Assembly (NCBI GenBank): GCA_033807695.1 | Contig: CM066311.1 | Location: forward strand, 1,054,001-1,118,000 | DNA from: Daedaleopsis sinensis | Lineage: Eukaryota > Basidiomycota > Agaricomycetes > Polyporales > Polyporaceae | Direction of reading: 5' to 3' | DNA length: 64,000 nt | Shown: positions 33,245 to 45,268 of the stretch, in pieces | How positions within the stretch are numbered: the stretch's first letter is position 1 | Layout of the letters: every line of letters begins with the position of its first letter | The notes under the pieces: model-generated | Seen by the model: the letters and a program-made list of their open reading frames with translations, nothing else | Databases searched by the model: none | What the model was told of the DNA's origin: nothing | Translations under genes and position numbers: made by a program

Positions 33245-35007
33245 ATGCTCCGTCGGCCCTCCCTACGCGTTGACCCCAATGTCGTGAAGGTGAAGGAGAC
33301 GCCTCCCCCGCTCCCTTCTACCTCAGACCTCGACTACCCGCACAACTCGGTCTTTCGGTGAGTCTCGCGTCGTTGCCCTATCTCCACCCTCCGTCAACCT
33401 CTTTCGCCCGCCAGCTCGTCCCAGCTCGAAGTCCATGTGCGCAGCCCATCCGTGAAGATCCACCGCACGGCCGCCAACGACATCCGATCGCTGCCAGTGT
33501 TTGGTGACCATGACAAGGTGGCAGGCAAGGTCCTACTCGATGTAGGCCTCTGTGCTACACCCGGAAGACTGACGTTCTTCGTATGTCCACCGTCGTTCGC
33601 ATCGCGGCCCTACCTCACCTTATCACCGTGTTTGTCCCACACAGCTCCAAGGAAGCTTCGTGTACAGATCGCCGAACGTCGCGCACGACCTTGACGAGTA
33701 CGTCGAGAACTCCCGCTCCGCCAAGAACCGCCACATCTTCTTCACCTCTGCCGAGACGCGCCCGACGGGCGAAATCGACAGCCCGCGGTCGACCACGTCC
33801 CTGCGGGAGGCGTTCACCAGCGTGCGCGTCGGCAGGCGCGTTGATCGCCGCCCGAGTCAGACCAGTATCCGAGGCGCGCTACGACCGTTTCCGTTCGCGT
33901 TTGAAATCCCGCGATCCGAAGGTGGCCAGGAGCTCCCGCCGACGTTCTCTACGGTCGCGACAGGTGAAGTGGGAGCGCGCGCGCGCACAGCTGTCGAGCG
34001 CGCGGAGGTGTCGTACAGCGTCACCGCGGTGTGGGAAGCTGCTGATGGGAGTGACCGAGTACTGTGAGCCCCCTTCATCTCGCTTGCTCCATCGGTCTCT
34101 GACGATGTTGGCCATGATTCGTGAAGTGTGGACGCGCCCATCATCTACCAGCCTGACCCCGATTTCCAGTCGTTGGATGGGTTGGCCATGCAAACCGAGT
34201 CCTGGCTAGAGATACCTCTTAGGGCGGACCGTCAATTGCCCATGACCTGTGCTGTAAGCCCGTGCTCATTCACTCGCGCTGACCGCTCCTGATCGGAGTG
34301 CTGTTAGGTAACACTTCCCCATCCGGCCACCTTCTCGCGCACCAGCTCGATTGCATACTTCGTCGTATTCACCACCAACCCACGGTCGTCGACCCTTGCA
34401 CGAGAGATTGCGGCTGACGCAACAATATCTGTCTCGCTTACCCGTGAAGTCCACATCGACTCCATCAGTCACTACTCGCCGTCGACGGCGTCCTCCACGC
34501 CGTCAAACTCAAGCGACGAGTCCGATCTTCCGCCCGTCGCGTCTCGTCGGCTGCTGAACCGGGTCGTCCGAAGCGTTCCCGGGACGCGGTCACGGACTAC
34601 GTCTCTTACACGCATGACCTCCCGGACACGCACCCCAAAGGATAAGCCGCTCCCTCAGCTGCCTGGCCCGAGGATCTCGGAAACGCGCGTCGTGTACACC
34701 GACGTGTGCGTCGGTTTCCCAAAACGCCCGCGCTATCGCATTGAGCCCCACAAGAAACACCCGTCATTAGAGGAGCACAAGTCACTTCCAGACGGGCTGT
34801 ATAAAGGCAGGATACAGCTCGACAAGTCTATGCCGCCCGCTTTCGATTGGGCTGGGTTGCGCGTCAAGGTGCGCCTCTCGTTTGACTCGCGCGGCTAGAG
34901 CAGCAGTGACTGACAGTTTGCACGCACGCTTGTAGTACTACCTGGACGTCTCAGTGATATTCGGCCAGGATCAGATGCGCGCGCGCGTGCCTCTACGCAT
35001 CTCATGA
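33245..35007 (+). CDS. Arrestin-like (alpha-arrestin) protein, 485 aa
   Basis: Six exons (33245-33357, 33415-33580, 33645-34063, 34127-34253, 34308-34868, 34936-35007). Two beta-rich lobes: an N-lobe (NSVFRSSQLEVHVRSP, KVAGKVLLDVGL, GRLTFFLQGSFVY, ELPPTFSTVATG..VSYSVTAVWEA) and a C-lobe (VVYTDVCVGFPKRPR, GLYKGRIQLDKSMPPAF, LRVKYYLDVSVIFGQ). This is the arrangement of fungal arrestin-related trafficking adaptors, which bring Rsp5-type ubiquitin ligases to plasma-membrane cargo. A Ser/Thr-rich disordered insert (about 345-400) separates parts of the C-lobe. I see no PPxY motif, so direct Rsp5 binding is not supported from the sequence. The start follows the first ATG of the open exon. Confidence 0.72.
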
Positions 35008-36687
35008 CATTGATGTTCGGTCACGCCGGCAGACACCCCACGGACACTTCGCACAGCTCACCCTCCCCCCATCTTGCCCCCATCGGCCCGCCCCCGCCCC
35101 CGCCCCATCCCCATTTCAATTGCATCATTTACTTGTGTTTAATTGGTTTGCATCATCTCTTCCGTTGTACAAAATTCGCACCGCTGGTCCCCACCTGCCC
35201 TCCGAGCCCGCTTGTACCCTCGCCCTTTGCCGTTCCCGGTGCCAGCGCCGCAGTGCCGTCGAGCGCGCCTCGCCCGCGTCGTACAATTCCGTTCCCTACC
35301 TCCGACCGCTGCCTGCCCCTGTCTGCACCCACATACTTACAGTACCGACGCCGCCTCCGAGCCCCCCTCCTCTTCTCCAATTCAGACTCAGACTCAGAAC
35401 CTCCTCCGTGTCCCCAGGCTCAGCTGCCCATCTCCCCGCTCGGCCTTGCTGGCTCTTCCCTCGGCGCTTTCGTTCGATGTTCTCCGTCATCTCTCCATGC
35501 TGTCCTCCTCGCTTGTCGTCACATACATACAATATGCACATTCAGACCCGTATCTATGTGCGCGCGCGCGCTCTGCCGAGACTATAGACACGCAGCCTCG
35601 ACAAAGACTTTAAAAACTGCCTTTGGGATGACATCATTCTCCTGTCATCTCCGATGAGCGGACGGCAGCCGTGCGGTTTACGTTTCGCGGCTCGCGGACA
35701 GAGAAGATTGATAAGATGGTAGATTTACCTGCACCCGGTCCGACGTCGAACTTAGGCTAAGTAATTAGTAAATAGTAAGGTGGGGCCCGGGTATCTACAT
35801 CAGCAGGCATCAGCACATCAGAAAGCTCGCGAGAGCACAAGGCAATGAACTATTATGACTACTTCACACAAGTACCTACAAGTACTCACTTCTATGAGCG
35901 GTGGTGAGGTGCGGGGCGGTATACTCAGTACTTCTACGCATGAGATAAGGATAAGCTGTTCTCGTAAATACAATGCGAAGGATCAAGCTATCAAGGTGTA
36001 GCGGCAGATCTCCGTCACTCGCGGGAAGCGTGTACGCATCCGAATTGATCATGAGAACAGAGATCTAAGGATGTAGAGACATTAAATAACGTCGTTATAA
36101 CAACGCGATGCGGAACAGGAGCTTAGAGACGGAGGTAACTACTTACAACGTACACGGAAGCAGCATGAGCACGAACTCTGCTCTGCCGTCCATAACTTCT
36201 TAGCAATATCAATCATATGCATGATACCCAATATTACATATGGAGGATCGGAGTCCTACGCCGGCAGAAACTTTCAAACTCTCACCGTTACTTAGCCGCG
36301 CAGCGCCGGCCTGGTGCGGTGAGCAGGTTCCTCCAAAAAGATCTTCAGTATTAGCAGGGTGAGTACCTACTTCCTGGGACGTGAGGTTAAAAGCGGGGCC
36401 AGCAGGCCGGTGCGCCCGACATCGTGTGGCAAGCCAAGAACTTCTTGTTAGCTAAGTAGGCAACGATGTGAGTGGGTACGTAATAGTTCATCGGATTTGG
36501 AAGTCAAGACGCCTATTCGCACGTGGGCGCCACGAATGGTGTCACTTCGGAGTTCGCGATATTTGGCGCGACAGGAGTGCCACATCTTCTCTTTCTTTGT
36601 CCACCACCTGGACCATTTTCCTTGTTTCTTCGTCCAGTGGCTCGTCTATCGTATTGATCTACAGTATTTACCGTGTGGCCGTTCATC
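35008..36687. other. Intergenic, pyrimidine-rich then AT-rich
   Basis: 35030-35600 is strongly C/T-rich on the plus strand. This creates long Pro/Ser-rich frames in all three phases with no splice or motif support, so it is read as the 3' flank of the arrestin gene. 35700-36650 is AT-richer and holds the SYG1 promoter. No gene seen. Confidence 0.5.
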
Positions 36688-39600
36688 ATGAAATTTGCAC
36701 GGTGAGCATACTGGCTGACCCTGTCAAGGCACCATCATTGACGGACCCTTGACATCACTACTCCAGTTATTTGGAAGAAACTCAGGTCTGTCTATGCTTA
36801 CTCTAAGTATTCGCGATTTGACTCTAATGTGTGATGGCTTGAACAGACACCTGAGTGGAAAAAGGCCTATATGTCAGTTCTCGTCCAACTATTCTCGCAT
36901 GCAACGGTTTCCAACACCACAAGCTCGAGCGCGCTCTCTGGCTGAGGGTGTCTATGGCTCGACACATACCTATGCAGGAACCTCGGCATAAGTATGTGTC
37001 GCGAAGTTAAGTGCGCGACATGTCAAAGGCAGACCAGTACTTAGCATGCCCTGAGCATTCGGTCTGTGGCGTCGTCCACATAGGCCGCTGTTTTGTCAAA
37101 GTCATCGTTTGTTCGCCATACCTCATGACCTGCACGAGCTGGGATGTCGGGATGCATTTGCCGATCCTCGGAGCTTGTTGGATGCATGTGTGAACCGTCC
37201 ATCGAAGCTCGTTTCTTGACCACTCCAGTTCACAGTGATTATCGGGGTCTCAAAAAGCGCATAACAGCAATCAGAAAATCGCAACAAGCTCTACCCGTCT
37301 CTTCCAGCGAGGAAGAACTCGAGCCCTCCGCTGCATCTGCTCAGGACCGTCCCAGCTTTGACCAGCTCGACGCGGCCGGAGCTCCGCGCTCCTCCTTGGA
37401 CACGACTTTGCCTGTGTCAGGATCTAGACCCGCTCCCACACCCCTCGAAAATCTCGCCGGTACGTCACACAAGAGGCATGCCAGCGAAGCTCGTGTAGTT
37501 CTACAGATAGTCGAAGAACAAGACGGGGTTCAGTCGGGGCCCGCGAAGCTGGAGCATGGACGAATCACAGACTCCCCGACGCGCACTACATTTGCGGCAC
37601 GTCCCCCTATTGCGGATGCATTAGGGCGTTCACCGAGAGGTAGGAGCAACACCGTCACCAGCGTGTTCAGTCGCGCATTGCACCGGGGGAGCTCTATGAA
37701 AGGATCGGATAGCGGTCCAGTCACTGGTCCCAGGTTCGACGCACGGCATCCACTCCCTCTTATGGAGTTGCTTCCGCAGCTGACACCTGTCGAGCACGCG
37801 TTCTTCGAAAAGCTGGACCACGAGCTTGATAAGGTCGAGAGCTTCTACTGCGAACGTGAACGCGATATGCGACACAGGTATGTCTATCAGGATCAGGTGA
37901 TCTGATGTCAGAGAACACCTCTCAATACAATCTAGGGCGAAGCTGCTCATGGATCAGCTAGAAGAGCTCCAGAGTCATCGGCGCGCATTCTACGTGAGCT
38001 AGTCTAGCACACTTAGGTTCTGATCTGCTAACGCGATCCCTACAGGACGCACATCGCACCACTGCAACGCCTTACAGTTGGCTTCCTCTGCCTTTACCCG
38101 CTCCTGTCCTTCCGAATGCAATCCGCCGCCGCGTTGTTCACCAAGGCGCTGCTTCACATCCGCGCCAGCTTCTGGCTCCGCCTCAGAAAAGCATCAAATC
38201 GAGAGCGTCGTCAATACGCAGGCGGTCTGGGGAAAGCAACCGCCCAGTTCATAGCAAGGATGGTACTATTGACCTGAACCACGACAACGGACGCGTGCAG
38301 CACCCCGAGAGCGCAGGCGTGGATGAAACATCCGATGCCTTCAAGGGCGAGCCTGGCAATCTCGAGGCTGACCCTGCGGTAGGTCCTGCTCGTCCGGCAT
38401 TGAGTTGGGGAAAGTCGATGTCTACCAGCGTGCAGGCGCTGTTCCACGGTATGCCACCTCCCAAGGAATCGAAGCCCGGCGATCATGGTTCGGATGGGGA
38501 ACACAAAGACGAAGGAGATACACAGGGGAGTGGAAGCTCCGGAAGTGGCCGCAGCGCGCCTGGCTCACCCAAGAAGGAACCGAAGGGCCTGAGGTACAAC
38601 CCCGAGGAATACCAGCATGCGAAGAAGCAGCTGAAAAAGGCGGTATTGGAGTGCTACCGGTACGTTCCTCCCGCAGTCGTCGCATCTTGAGCTGTTTGTT
38701 GAACTCTAGGGATATAGCGGGTTAGAGGTCTTGAACAACTACCGGGTACGTGCATTCATTGACGCGATGCGCACAGATACTGACGAGACGATGTAATAGA
38801 CTCTCAACCTGATTGGCTTCAGGAAGGCTCTAAAGAAGTTTGAGAAAGTCTCGCACGTGCGTCTCCGCAAAGTTCTCTCGCTTTGCTCCCTTGACTTCGC
38901 TTCGTGCAGATTCCGGCACAACTCGCATACACGAGAGAGAAGATCGAGCCGAGCGCGTTCTCATCCGGCGCTACGGTCGATGCGCTGATCCGTGACATGG
39001 AGGTGCAATTCGCTGCTCGGTTCGGTGAGCGACTGTGCCAATCTCGATCCGGTTCCTCTCTCATCGTTATTATTTTGCAGCTCGGGGAGACAAGAAAAAA
39101 GCGGTTGCGCGCCTACGCGGGAGCGCGGCGCACACAAGTCACCACTTCAGCACCTTCCGAACCGGTATGGCACTCGGGCTCGCCATGCCTGCTCTAGTAG
39201 CTGGACTCTATCAAAGTGAGCGCGCGAGCTTCGTGAGGCGTTTCCACCGCTAACTCTGTTCTGTAACAGGCTTCCGTGAAGAGACGCGCCAAGCGATCTC
39301 TGGTTGGGACGGCCTGCTGCTAGTGTACGGCATCTTCTTCGTGCCCACATTCTTCACCCTCCTCGTCGGTGCGAACCTGCTGGTCTGGGCGCGGACGCGC
39401 ATCAACTACGTCTTCATCTTCGGTTCGTGACATTCTGTTGGGGCGTCGTAGACATTTCAGCTCATCGTGCGTGCAGAGCTGGACCTCCGGACAAAAATGG
39501 ATTATCGTGAATATTTTGAGGTACGAAACCCTCCAGAGTGTCCACGCGCTTGTTTGTGCCCTGATGCAAGAATGTTCTCTACAGATGCCTGCGTTCCTGT

Positions 39601-41174
39601 TATCGTTGTTGTGTTATGCTTTCTGGTTATCGTTCTCTCGTATTGGCGCCGTCGCACCGACTACCTGGCCGCTTATTTGGCTCGCCTTCGCGTTGTTCGT
39701 CATTGTCGACCCTCTTCCCATTATGTCTAAGCCTTCTCGATGGTGGTTGCTTAGGAACATTAGCAGACTGCTGACGTCGGGGACACATCGCGTCGAGGTG
39801 GGTGCTTGCATTCCTCCACGTCCGCACCATTTGCTCAGTCAAACCTATTCCCACAGTTCGCAGACTTCTGGATGGGGTAAGTTCGTCTGTGCTATGTGTG
39901 TTTCCATGCTCAACGTATCGTCTTTCCCAGCGACCAATTCTGCAGCCTGATCTTCACGCTATCGAATCTTTACTTTGTCGGATGCCTGTATGCGGAAGGA
40001 TTCGACCCGGATTGGCGAAAATGCACGGCCAACCCCGGACCTCGATGGGGGATCGCCTTCCTTCTGGGCTCGCTGCCGCTACTTGTGCGTCTCGTGCAGA
40101 GCGTGAAGCGTTACGTGGACTCGGGGCTCATTACCCATCTGATCAACGTACGAGTTCGGTTTGCAATCAGCACGGGTTCGGATTTACTGACGTCCAGGCT
40201 AGGGGGGCAAATATGGCTCTGGGATCCTGTACTATCTGTTCTACTTCCTGTGGAGAGCTCAAGGTGGGTCTTGGTTCTGTGGCTGCATCACCGTACTCGT
40301 CGTTCCGACCGCGCGATCCTTCTGCAGAGGGCCGACACGGCGCAATCTTTGTCGTGTGGTGTGTCTTCGCCACCAACTACTCTATATATGCCGGTGCATG
40401 GGTGCGCGATAGTCATCTGTGTCGCCCTGTCTCCGACTAACTTTGCACATGTAGGACCTTTTGATGGATTGGTCCCTTCTCCGACCCCACGTTCCTTACC
40501 CTCTCCTGAGGAAAGATCTGCTCTACAGCAACAACGTTCCCGTACGTCCGCTCAGTTAATATAGCCGTCCTCTTGCGTCCGCTGACCAGTCTCTGCAGTT
40601 CTACTATTTCGCTATCGTAAGCACACACACTGCTTGCGATTTGGAATGGCATGCAGAAGGCCAACCCACCACTGACTGCCGCCTGCTTCACAGGTGTCGA
40701 ACACGCTCATCCGCTTCATTTGGGTGCTCTACATCCCCAGCCAGGGCCCGAACTTCGTCATCCGCACATTCATCGTCGGCTTGCTCGAGGTTCTGCGTCG
40801 CTTGCAGTGGAACTTCCGTGAGTGCGATCCTTGCCCCCCCTCCTCTCTGTTCTTCTTACACCCCCTCTCTGTTCTTCTTACACGCCCTCGCCCTGATCGT
40901 CTCCGGCTCTCTCACACTCACACATCCATATACCGCAGTCCGTCTCGAGAACGAGCACATCGGCAACGTCGACCAGTACCGCGTCACGCGCGAGGTCCCG
41001 CTCCCGTACTCACACGACGACGCCGCGCACGACTCCGACGGGGACGAGGAGGAGGACGCGCGGCCGCAACGGGGCGCGGCCGGCCGCTCCTGGCGCGTGG
41101 GCAGGAAGCCGCACAGCGCGGGCTCGGACGCCACGGCTGGGGCTGCGGCGGAGGTCGGGGCGGTCGATGCGTAA
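36688..41174 (+). CDS. SYG1: SPX-EXS phosphate exporter, SYG1/XPR1 family (984 aa, 21 exons)
   Basis: Twenty-one exons were joined by GT-AG sites; total 2955 nt, open throughout. The SPX domain begins MKFARYLEETQTPEWKKAYIDYRGLKKRI, spread over four exons of 14, 19, 26 and 642 nt. It continues to LIGFRKALKKFEKV with the lysine cluster that senses inositol pyrophosphates, and carries a long disordered insert rich in Ser/Pro. About eight hydrophobic helices follow (MALGLAMPALVAGLYQ; LLLVYGIFFVPTFFTLLVGANLLVW; MPAFLLSLLCYAFWLSF; WPLIWLAFALFVIVDPL), then the EXS domain (FWMGDQFCSLIFTLSNLYF; RLVQSVKRYVDSG; GILYYLFYFLWRA; RRLQWNF.RLENEHIGNVD). Function: phosphate export/homeostasis at plasma or endomembranes. 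The acidic C-tail DSDGDEEEDA is typical. Intron 3 (363 nt) is far longer than the rest. Confidence 0.92.
40842..40883 (+). repeat. Tandem duplication of 20 bp (22-bp period) in the last SYG1 intron
   Basis: cctctctgttcttcttacac occurs at 40842-40861 and again at 40864-40883. It lies in the pyrimidine-rich part of the last intron (40818-40938), which is thereby lengthened to 121 nt. Confidence 0.85.
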
Positions 41175-41720
41175 GGAATCGAGTGGCAATGCGTTGCCTT
41201 CAGAATCGGCTTAACGTTCTTGTGCGTTCGCGTTCATCGTTCAGTATAGACTTTAGTGTACGTATTGCATGTCCCGTAAGTAGGACATTAGTATTCCTGT
41301 TGCTACATGATATCTTTCAGAGGTTCCGGTATAGATTTCAGACGGCTTGGACCGTGTTTTGCTTTCTGGCCTTCCGATTATCGGTTGTGTGGTGGACAAG
41401 TGGTGGATGCCCAGATGATCGACGCAGCGATCGTAGTGATACGTGTAGACATCAGTACCCGACTGAGAGGAATACTCCACTGGGATGAAGGTAGAGTAAT
41501 TACACCGAATGTAAGATGCGTATATAGGTATATAGGTTGATCAGGTCCGCGCCCTAACCGCCACTGTCCACGATGGCAAGGCTCAGGTATACGTATGGTA
41601 GCCAGAGAAAAGAAAGCGTTCTCCTTAACATGTCTGTCCGTGCGCAGCCAGACAACAGACGCGGGTACGTCCAACAAGTCTCTAAGAGTTTTATGAATGT
41701 CCGTGCACCTCACGACGCGC
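41175..41720. other. Convergent intergenic spacer
   Basis: 3' flanks of SYG1 (plus) and the GH5 gene (minus). No gene seen. Confidence 0.5.
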
Positions 41721-44393
41721 TCACCGTCGCGCCGGCGCAGGGGTGATGGCCGCACGCGGCGCATACCCCCGCCGCGCGTCCGTCCCCGGGCACGCGTCTG
41801 GGCTCGCGTCCGAGCCCATCCACGGGTCGAGATACCCGCACGTCGCGACGGGCACATACATCAGCGCCGTGTCCGACGGGTTGTTCCACCCGTCCACGGT
41901 CCTCACCCCCGCCCCCGTTCCCGTCGCCGTTCCCGTGGGCGTGGGGCCGGGGAGCGTGACGAGGCTCCCGGTCTGGGTGTACTGCGGGTACGCTTTATCC
42001 GTGAGTGTCGCGGGGGGCCAGGACCACGCGTCGAGGAACGATTGCGGGACGTCGCCCGCGCCCGCGCCGCCCGTCTGCCAGGCGGAGAGCGTGCCGGTGT
42101 AGGGGTCCGACGCGTCGCACTTGCCCGCGGCCGCGCGGGGGTCGGTCGGCATCCAGCCCTCTTGCAGGCCGAGCTGGTAGGACCACGCGGGGGACTCGGG
42201 GCGGCCCGAGACGCTGGACGGGCCGATCTTCCACGTCCAGAAGAACCAGTTCTGTAGAGGGGAGGCACAGATCTAGGTGAGTGCGAGTGCAGATGGGGGC
42301 AGACGGAGACGGAGACGGACCTGGAGCGCAGACATGCTCTGCAGCGCGAACTCCTTCATCGCCGCCTTCGCCTTGTCGTCGTATGTCGTGTAGTCCGTGT
42401 ACGGCGTGCAGTCGCCCGTCTTCCCGAAGTGGCTCGGGGCGAACGACCCGTCGAAGCGCGCCCCGAGGTTCACCCCGTTCAAGAACAGCCCGCAGTCGTT
42501 GATGCCCAGACTCCACTCGCCGACGTGGCTCATGCCGAATCCGCGCATGGACGCGTTCTGGCCCGCCGCCCAAGCGCCGCACGCCTGCGCGCCGCTGACG
42601 CGCGCGGCGTACCCGCTGGCGGACTGGTCGCCGAAGCAGAGGTAGTGGTGCGCGTCGAGCTGGATTCGGTCGCCGTGCGGGAGGAAGTCGTCCCACTCGC
42701 TCAGGCCGAAGAACGCGTCGGAGATGACCATCCAGGGGCCCTTGCCTTCTCCGATGCCGGAAGCGGCGCGAATGACATTGTACGCCTCGACATAGCTAGC
42801 ATAGAGTATGAGTGACACCTCAGACAACTGCGAGTAGGAATACTCACAAGCGCTTGATCGAGTCGCGACCGATGGTGGGACCGTACGGCTCGTTGACGAT
42901 GCCGAACATGGCGACGACATCACTGTACTCGGGCTGCGAGATAAACTCAGCGATAACACGGATGTAGTCGAGGGAACGCTGCGCGTTAGCAAGCCCCATC
43001 GGACCGTACAGCATGTTGATCTTGCCAAGACGCGACGAGTGGTTCCAACCGTTCTGGGATCCGGGGAGCGCATGCAGGTCGAGTTTGATGCGGATGCCAT
43101 ATTTGCGGGCCCATTCGACGGCCTTCAAGAAGTATCTATGTTGGGGCAAGTGAGAACGTATCTCGGATGACAAGCATGATTGCAGGTGCGCACTTCCACG
43201 AGGTCCGCGGAAGGAATGGCTCGTTCTCCCGAACTTCGATTGCCCAGTAGCCGATGGGGAGGCGAACAAAGTTGAGACCGGCGGCGGCGATCTCTGCGAA
43301 GTCCTTCTCCGTCTGGGAAAGAGAGTCGTATCAGAGACGCTACGAGGAATGCACGTCGCTACTTACGATGAAGGTCTTGTAGTGTTCCTCGAGTTTGTCC
43401 AGGCCGCCTCCCGCAGAATCGGCGGCCAACCGCTCCGAGACATCCCACTCATCGACAGCAGGGTTAGACGAGTTGGAGTACTTCTCGAACAAGGCCGGAG
43501 CGCTGAGAAATAGTTTAAGTGTTCCATACCGGGAAAGTGCTTTCGGACTTACATGAACTGGCAAGGTGTGTTAGGAACGAAAGTGGTGTGAGAGAATCGC
43601 GCATATAACGTACCGGTTCGAGGACGAGCCATCCACCGAGGTTAACACTGAGTAACGGCATCAATATGAGTAGCAGCACAGCATATCGGCGGACCACGAA
43701 CCCGTGGATCAAGTCTTCTCCGAACTTGAACGTCTCGTTGATAGCGGGCGTCCACGACTGGGCACGCGCACCACTGACGAATGGATTCTCGGGGTCATAA
43801 TACCAGCTCCCACCGAATGAGTTCCTGTAGGATAAAGTCGTGCCGTCTTCCAAGGTGACCGTGCTGCCATCACCGCCCGTTACGACAAGTGCGCTCTTGG
43901 AACCATCACCAGAATTGCCACCGTCAGCTTTGGAGGAGTCGTTGCCGCTGCTGCCATCGCCAGTAGCCACGTTCCCAGCCGTGCTGTTCTTGGCGTTCTG
44001 CTTCGGCTTGACTACACCGAAGTACACGCCTAGGACGACACCGACGATGACCAGAGCGGTAACGACAGCACCGATGACGATCCCCTTCTTGCGCGACCGG
44101 GCTTGGGTGGGGTATGACCGCGGAGACTTCTCGTCCGGACCGGGAGAGTGAACGTACGAATCGCGGAGGTTGCTGCTATGGGGCGCGTTCAGGCCGAGGG
44201 CAGCGGTCGACGAGCTGGGATCGTCTCGAATTGTGGGTTGCGACGAGACGAGAGATGCGCGGATATCAGAGCCCTCGGGACCCATGAATCGCGGGGGCAT
44301 CATGGGGGGATCGTAGCTGTCTTGAAGTTGGAGATGCTGGATATCGGGTATATGCGCCCCATCGGCGTTGGCGGGGACTGGCTGGTAGGACAT
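41721..44393 (-). CDS. Membrane-anchored GH5 exo-beta-1,3-glucanase (759 aa, 8 exons)
   Basis: Exons 44393-43702, 43647-43614, 43557-43553 (5 nt), 43502-43367, 43312-43194, 43135-42848, 42795-42321, 42251-41721. Type II membrane protein: a cytosolic Pro/Ser-rich head, a basic SRKKG anchor, one helix (IVIGAVVTALVIVGVVLGVYF), a Ser/Gly/Asn-rich stalk, then the GH5 catalytic barrel of the EXG type. Marks: GVNLGGWLVLEPF; GLNFVRLPIGYWAIE; KLDLHALPGSQNGWNHS; acid/base Glu in FGIVNEPYG; DAHHYLCF; nucleophile Glu in HVGEWSLGI. It trims beta-1,3-glucan during wall remodelling. A Pro/Thr/Gly-rich C-terminal extension of about 120 residues carries a conserved-looking Cys-containing segment. Long frames on the opposite strand are shadows of its GC-rich codons. 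Confidence 0.92.
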
Positions 44394-45268
44394 GGTGTCG
44401 TCCCGCTATGCGACGAAGGAAGTCCCGCTCGGCGACGCAGGAGTGGCGACGGTGATTGAGAAGGAGCAGGGAGCGGGTATAGAAAAATTTGAAGCAAGCA
44501 GGAGGCTGCAGGAGGCTGAGGACAAGAGCGGGGACGCGCCTCTCTACTCTGACGGCCACGTGCCAATCTTACAGGCAAACACTTTGTGGCGTTCAGGTGC
44601 CGTGCGGCGTGAACATGCCGCGAAGGGCTGCCTAGGGCTGCAGGCGTTGCGGCACAAGCAGGTGCCAAGCAACTGATCAGTACTAATCAATACGAAATAA
44701 GCCGATACTTTACACGTTGTATAGTTGCCATCGTCATCAAGGTGAGCAGCTAACCGTGTCATTCGACCGTGACAACGTTCAACGTCAACTGGGATGCATG
44801 TGTACATGTGTTTTGAACAACAGATTAACTAGAGGAGGAGGAGTACAGAAGGAGGTCAATAAGGTTAAAGAAGTCGCCTTCTGATTCATTTCGGAAGGGC
44901 ACGGACACGTGACTAACGCGTTCAAGGCCGCTATCTGGCACGTCACGGTGCACCGTCACATCTCATTGCGATGTGCAGCGCTGCAGCGAGTCGTAGTAGC
45001 CTCGTATATACTACTCCTCAGTGAAATCGATTTTGAATTCAGCATGACAACATTGTGTCAATCAGATATATTCACTTACCCGTATTGGTACTAAAAGAGT
45101 GACGTAGGCTCTGTCTATGGGCATATGAACGTCAACGTAACGTGTGTAATTGCTATAGTGCGGTCAAAATGGATGAATAGGATGTAGAGAGGCAGTGCCA
45201 CAAAAGTGCCGTTCAACGAGGACGTGACAACGTCTGTCTTGTCACGAGCTACACCAGTCTAACTACGC
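44394..45268. other. Intergenic, GH5 promoter and NUP-B 3' flank
   Basis: About 875 bp without a supported gene. From about 45142 it belongs to the inverted duplication. A purine-rich block at about 44830-44860 stands out but has no evident role. Confidence 0.5.

Noticed and set aside
35004..35657. Overlapping 155-217-codon frames after the arrestin gene
   Set aside because: A C/T-rich tract opens all three phases at once; no splice logic, no motif, likely 3' flank.
41697..42696. Long open frames on the plus strand and alternate minus frames across the GH5 gene
   Set aside because: Arg/Gly/Pro-rich products are frame shadows of GC-rich codons; the GH5 frame alone has domain motifs and splice sites.
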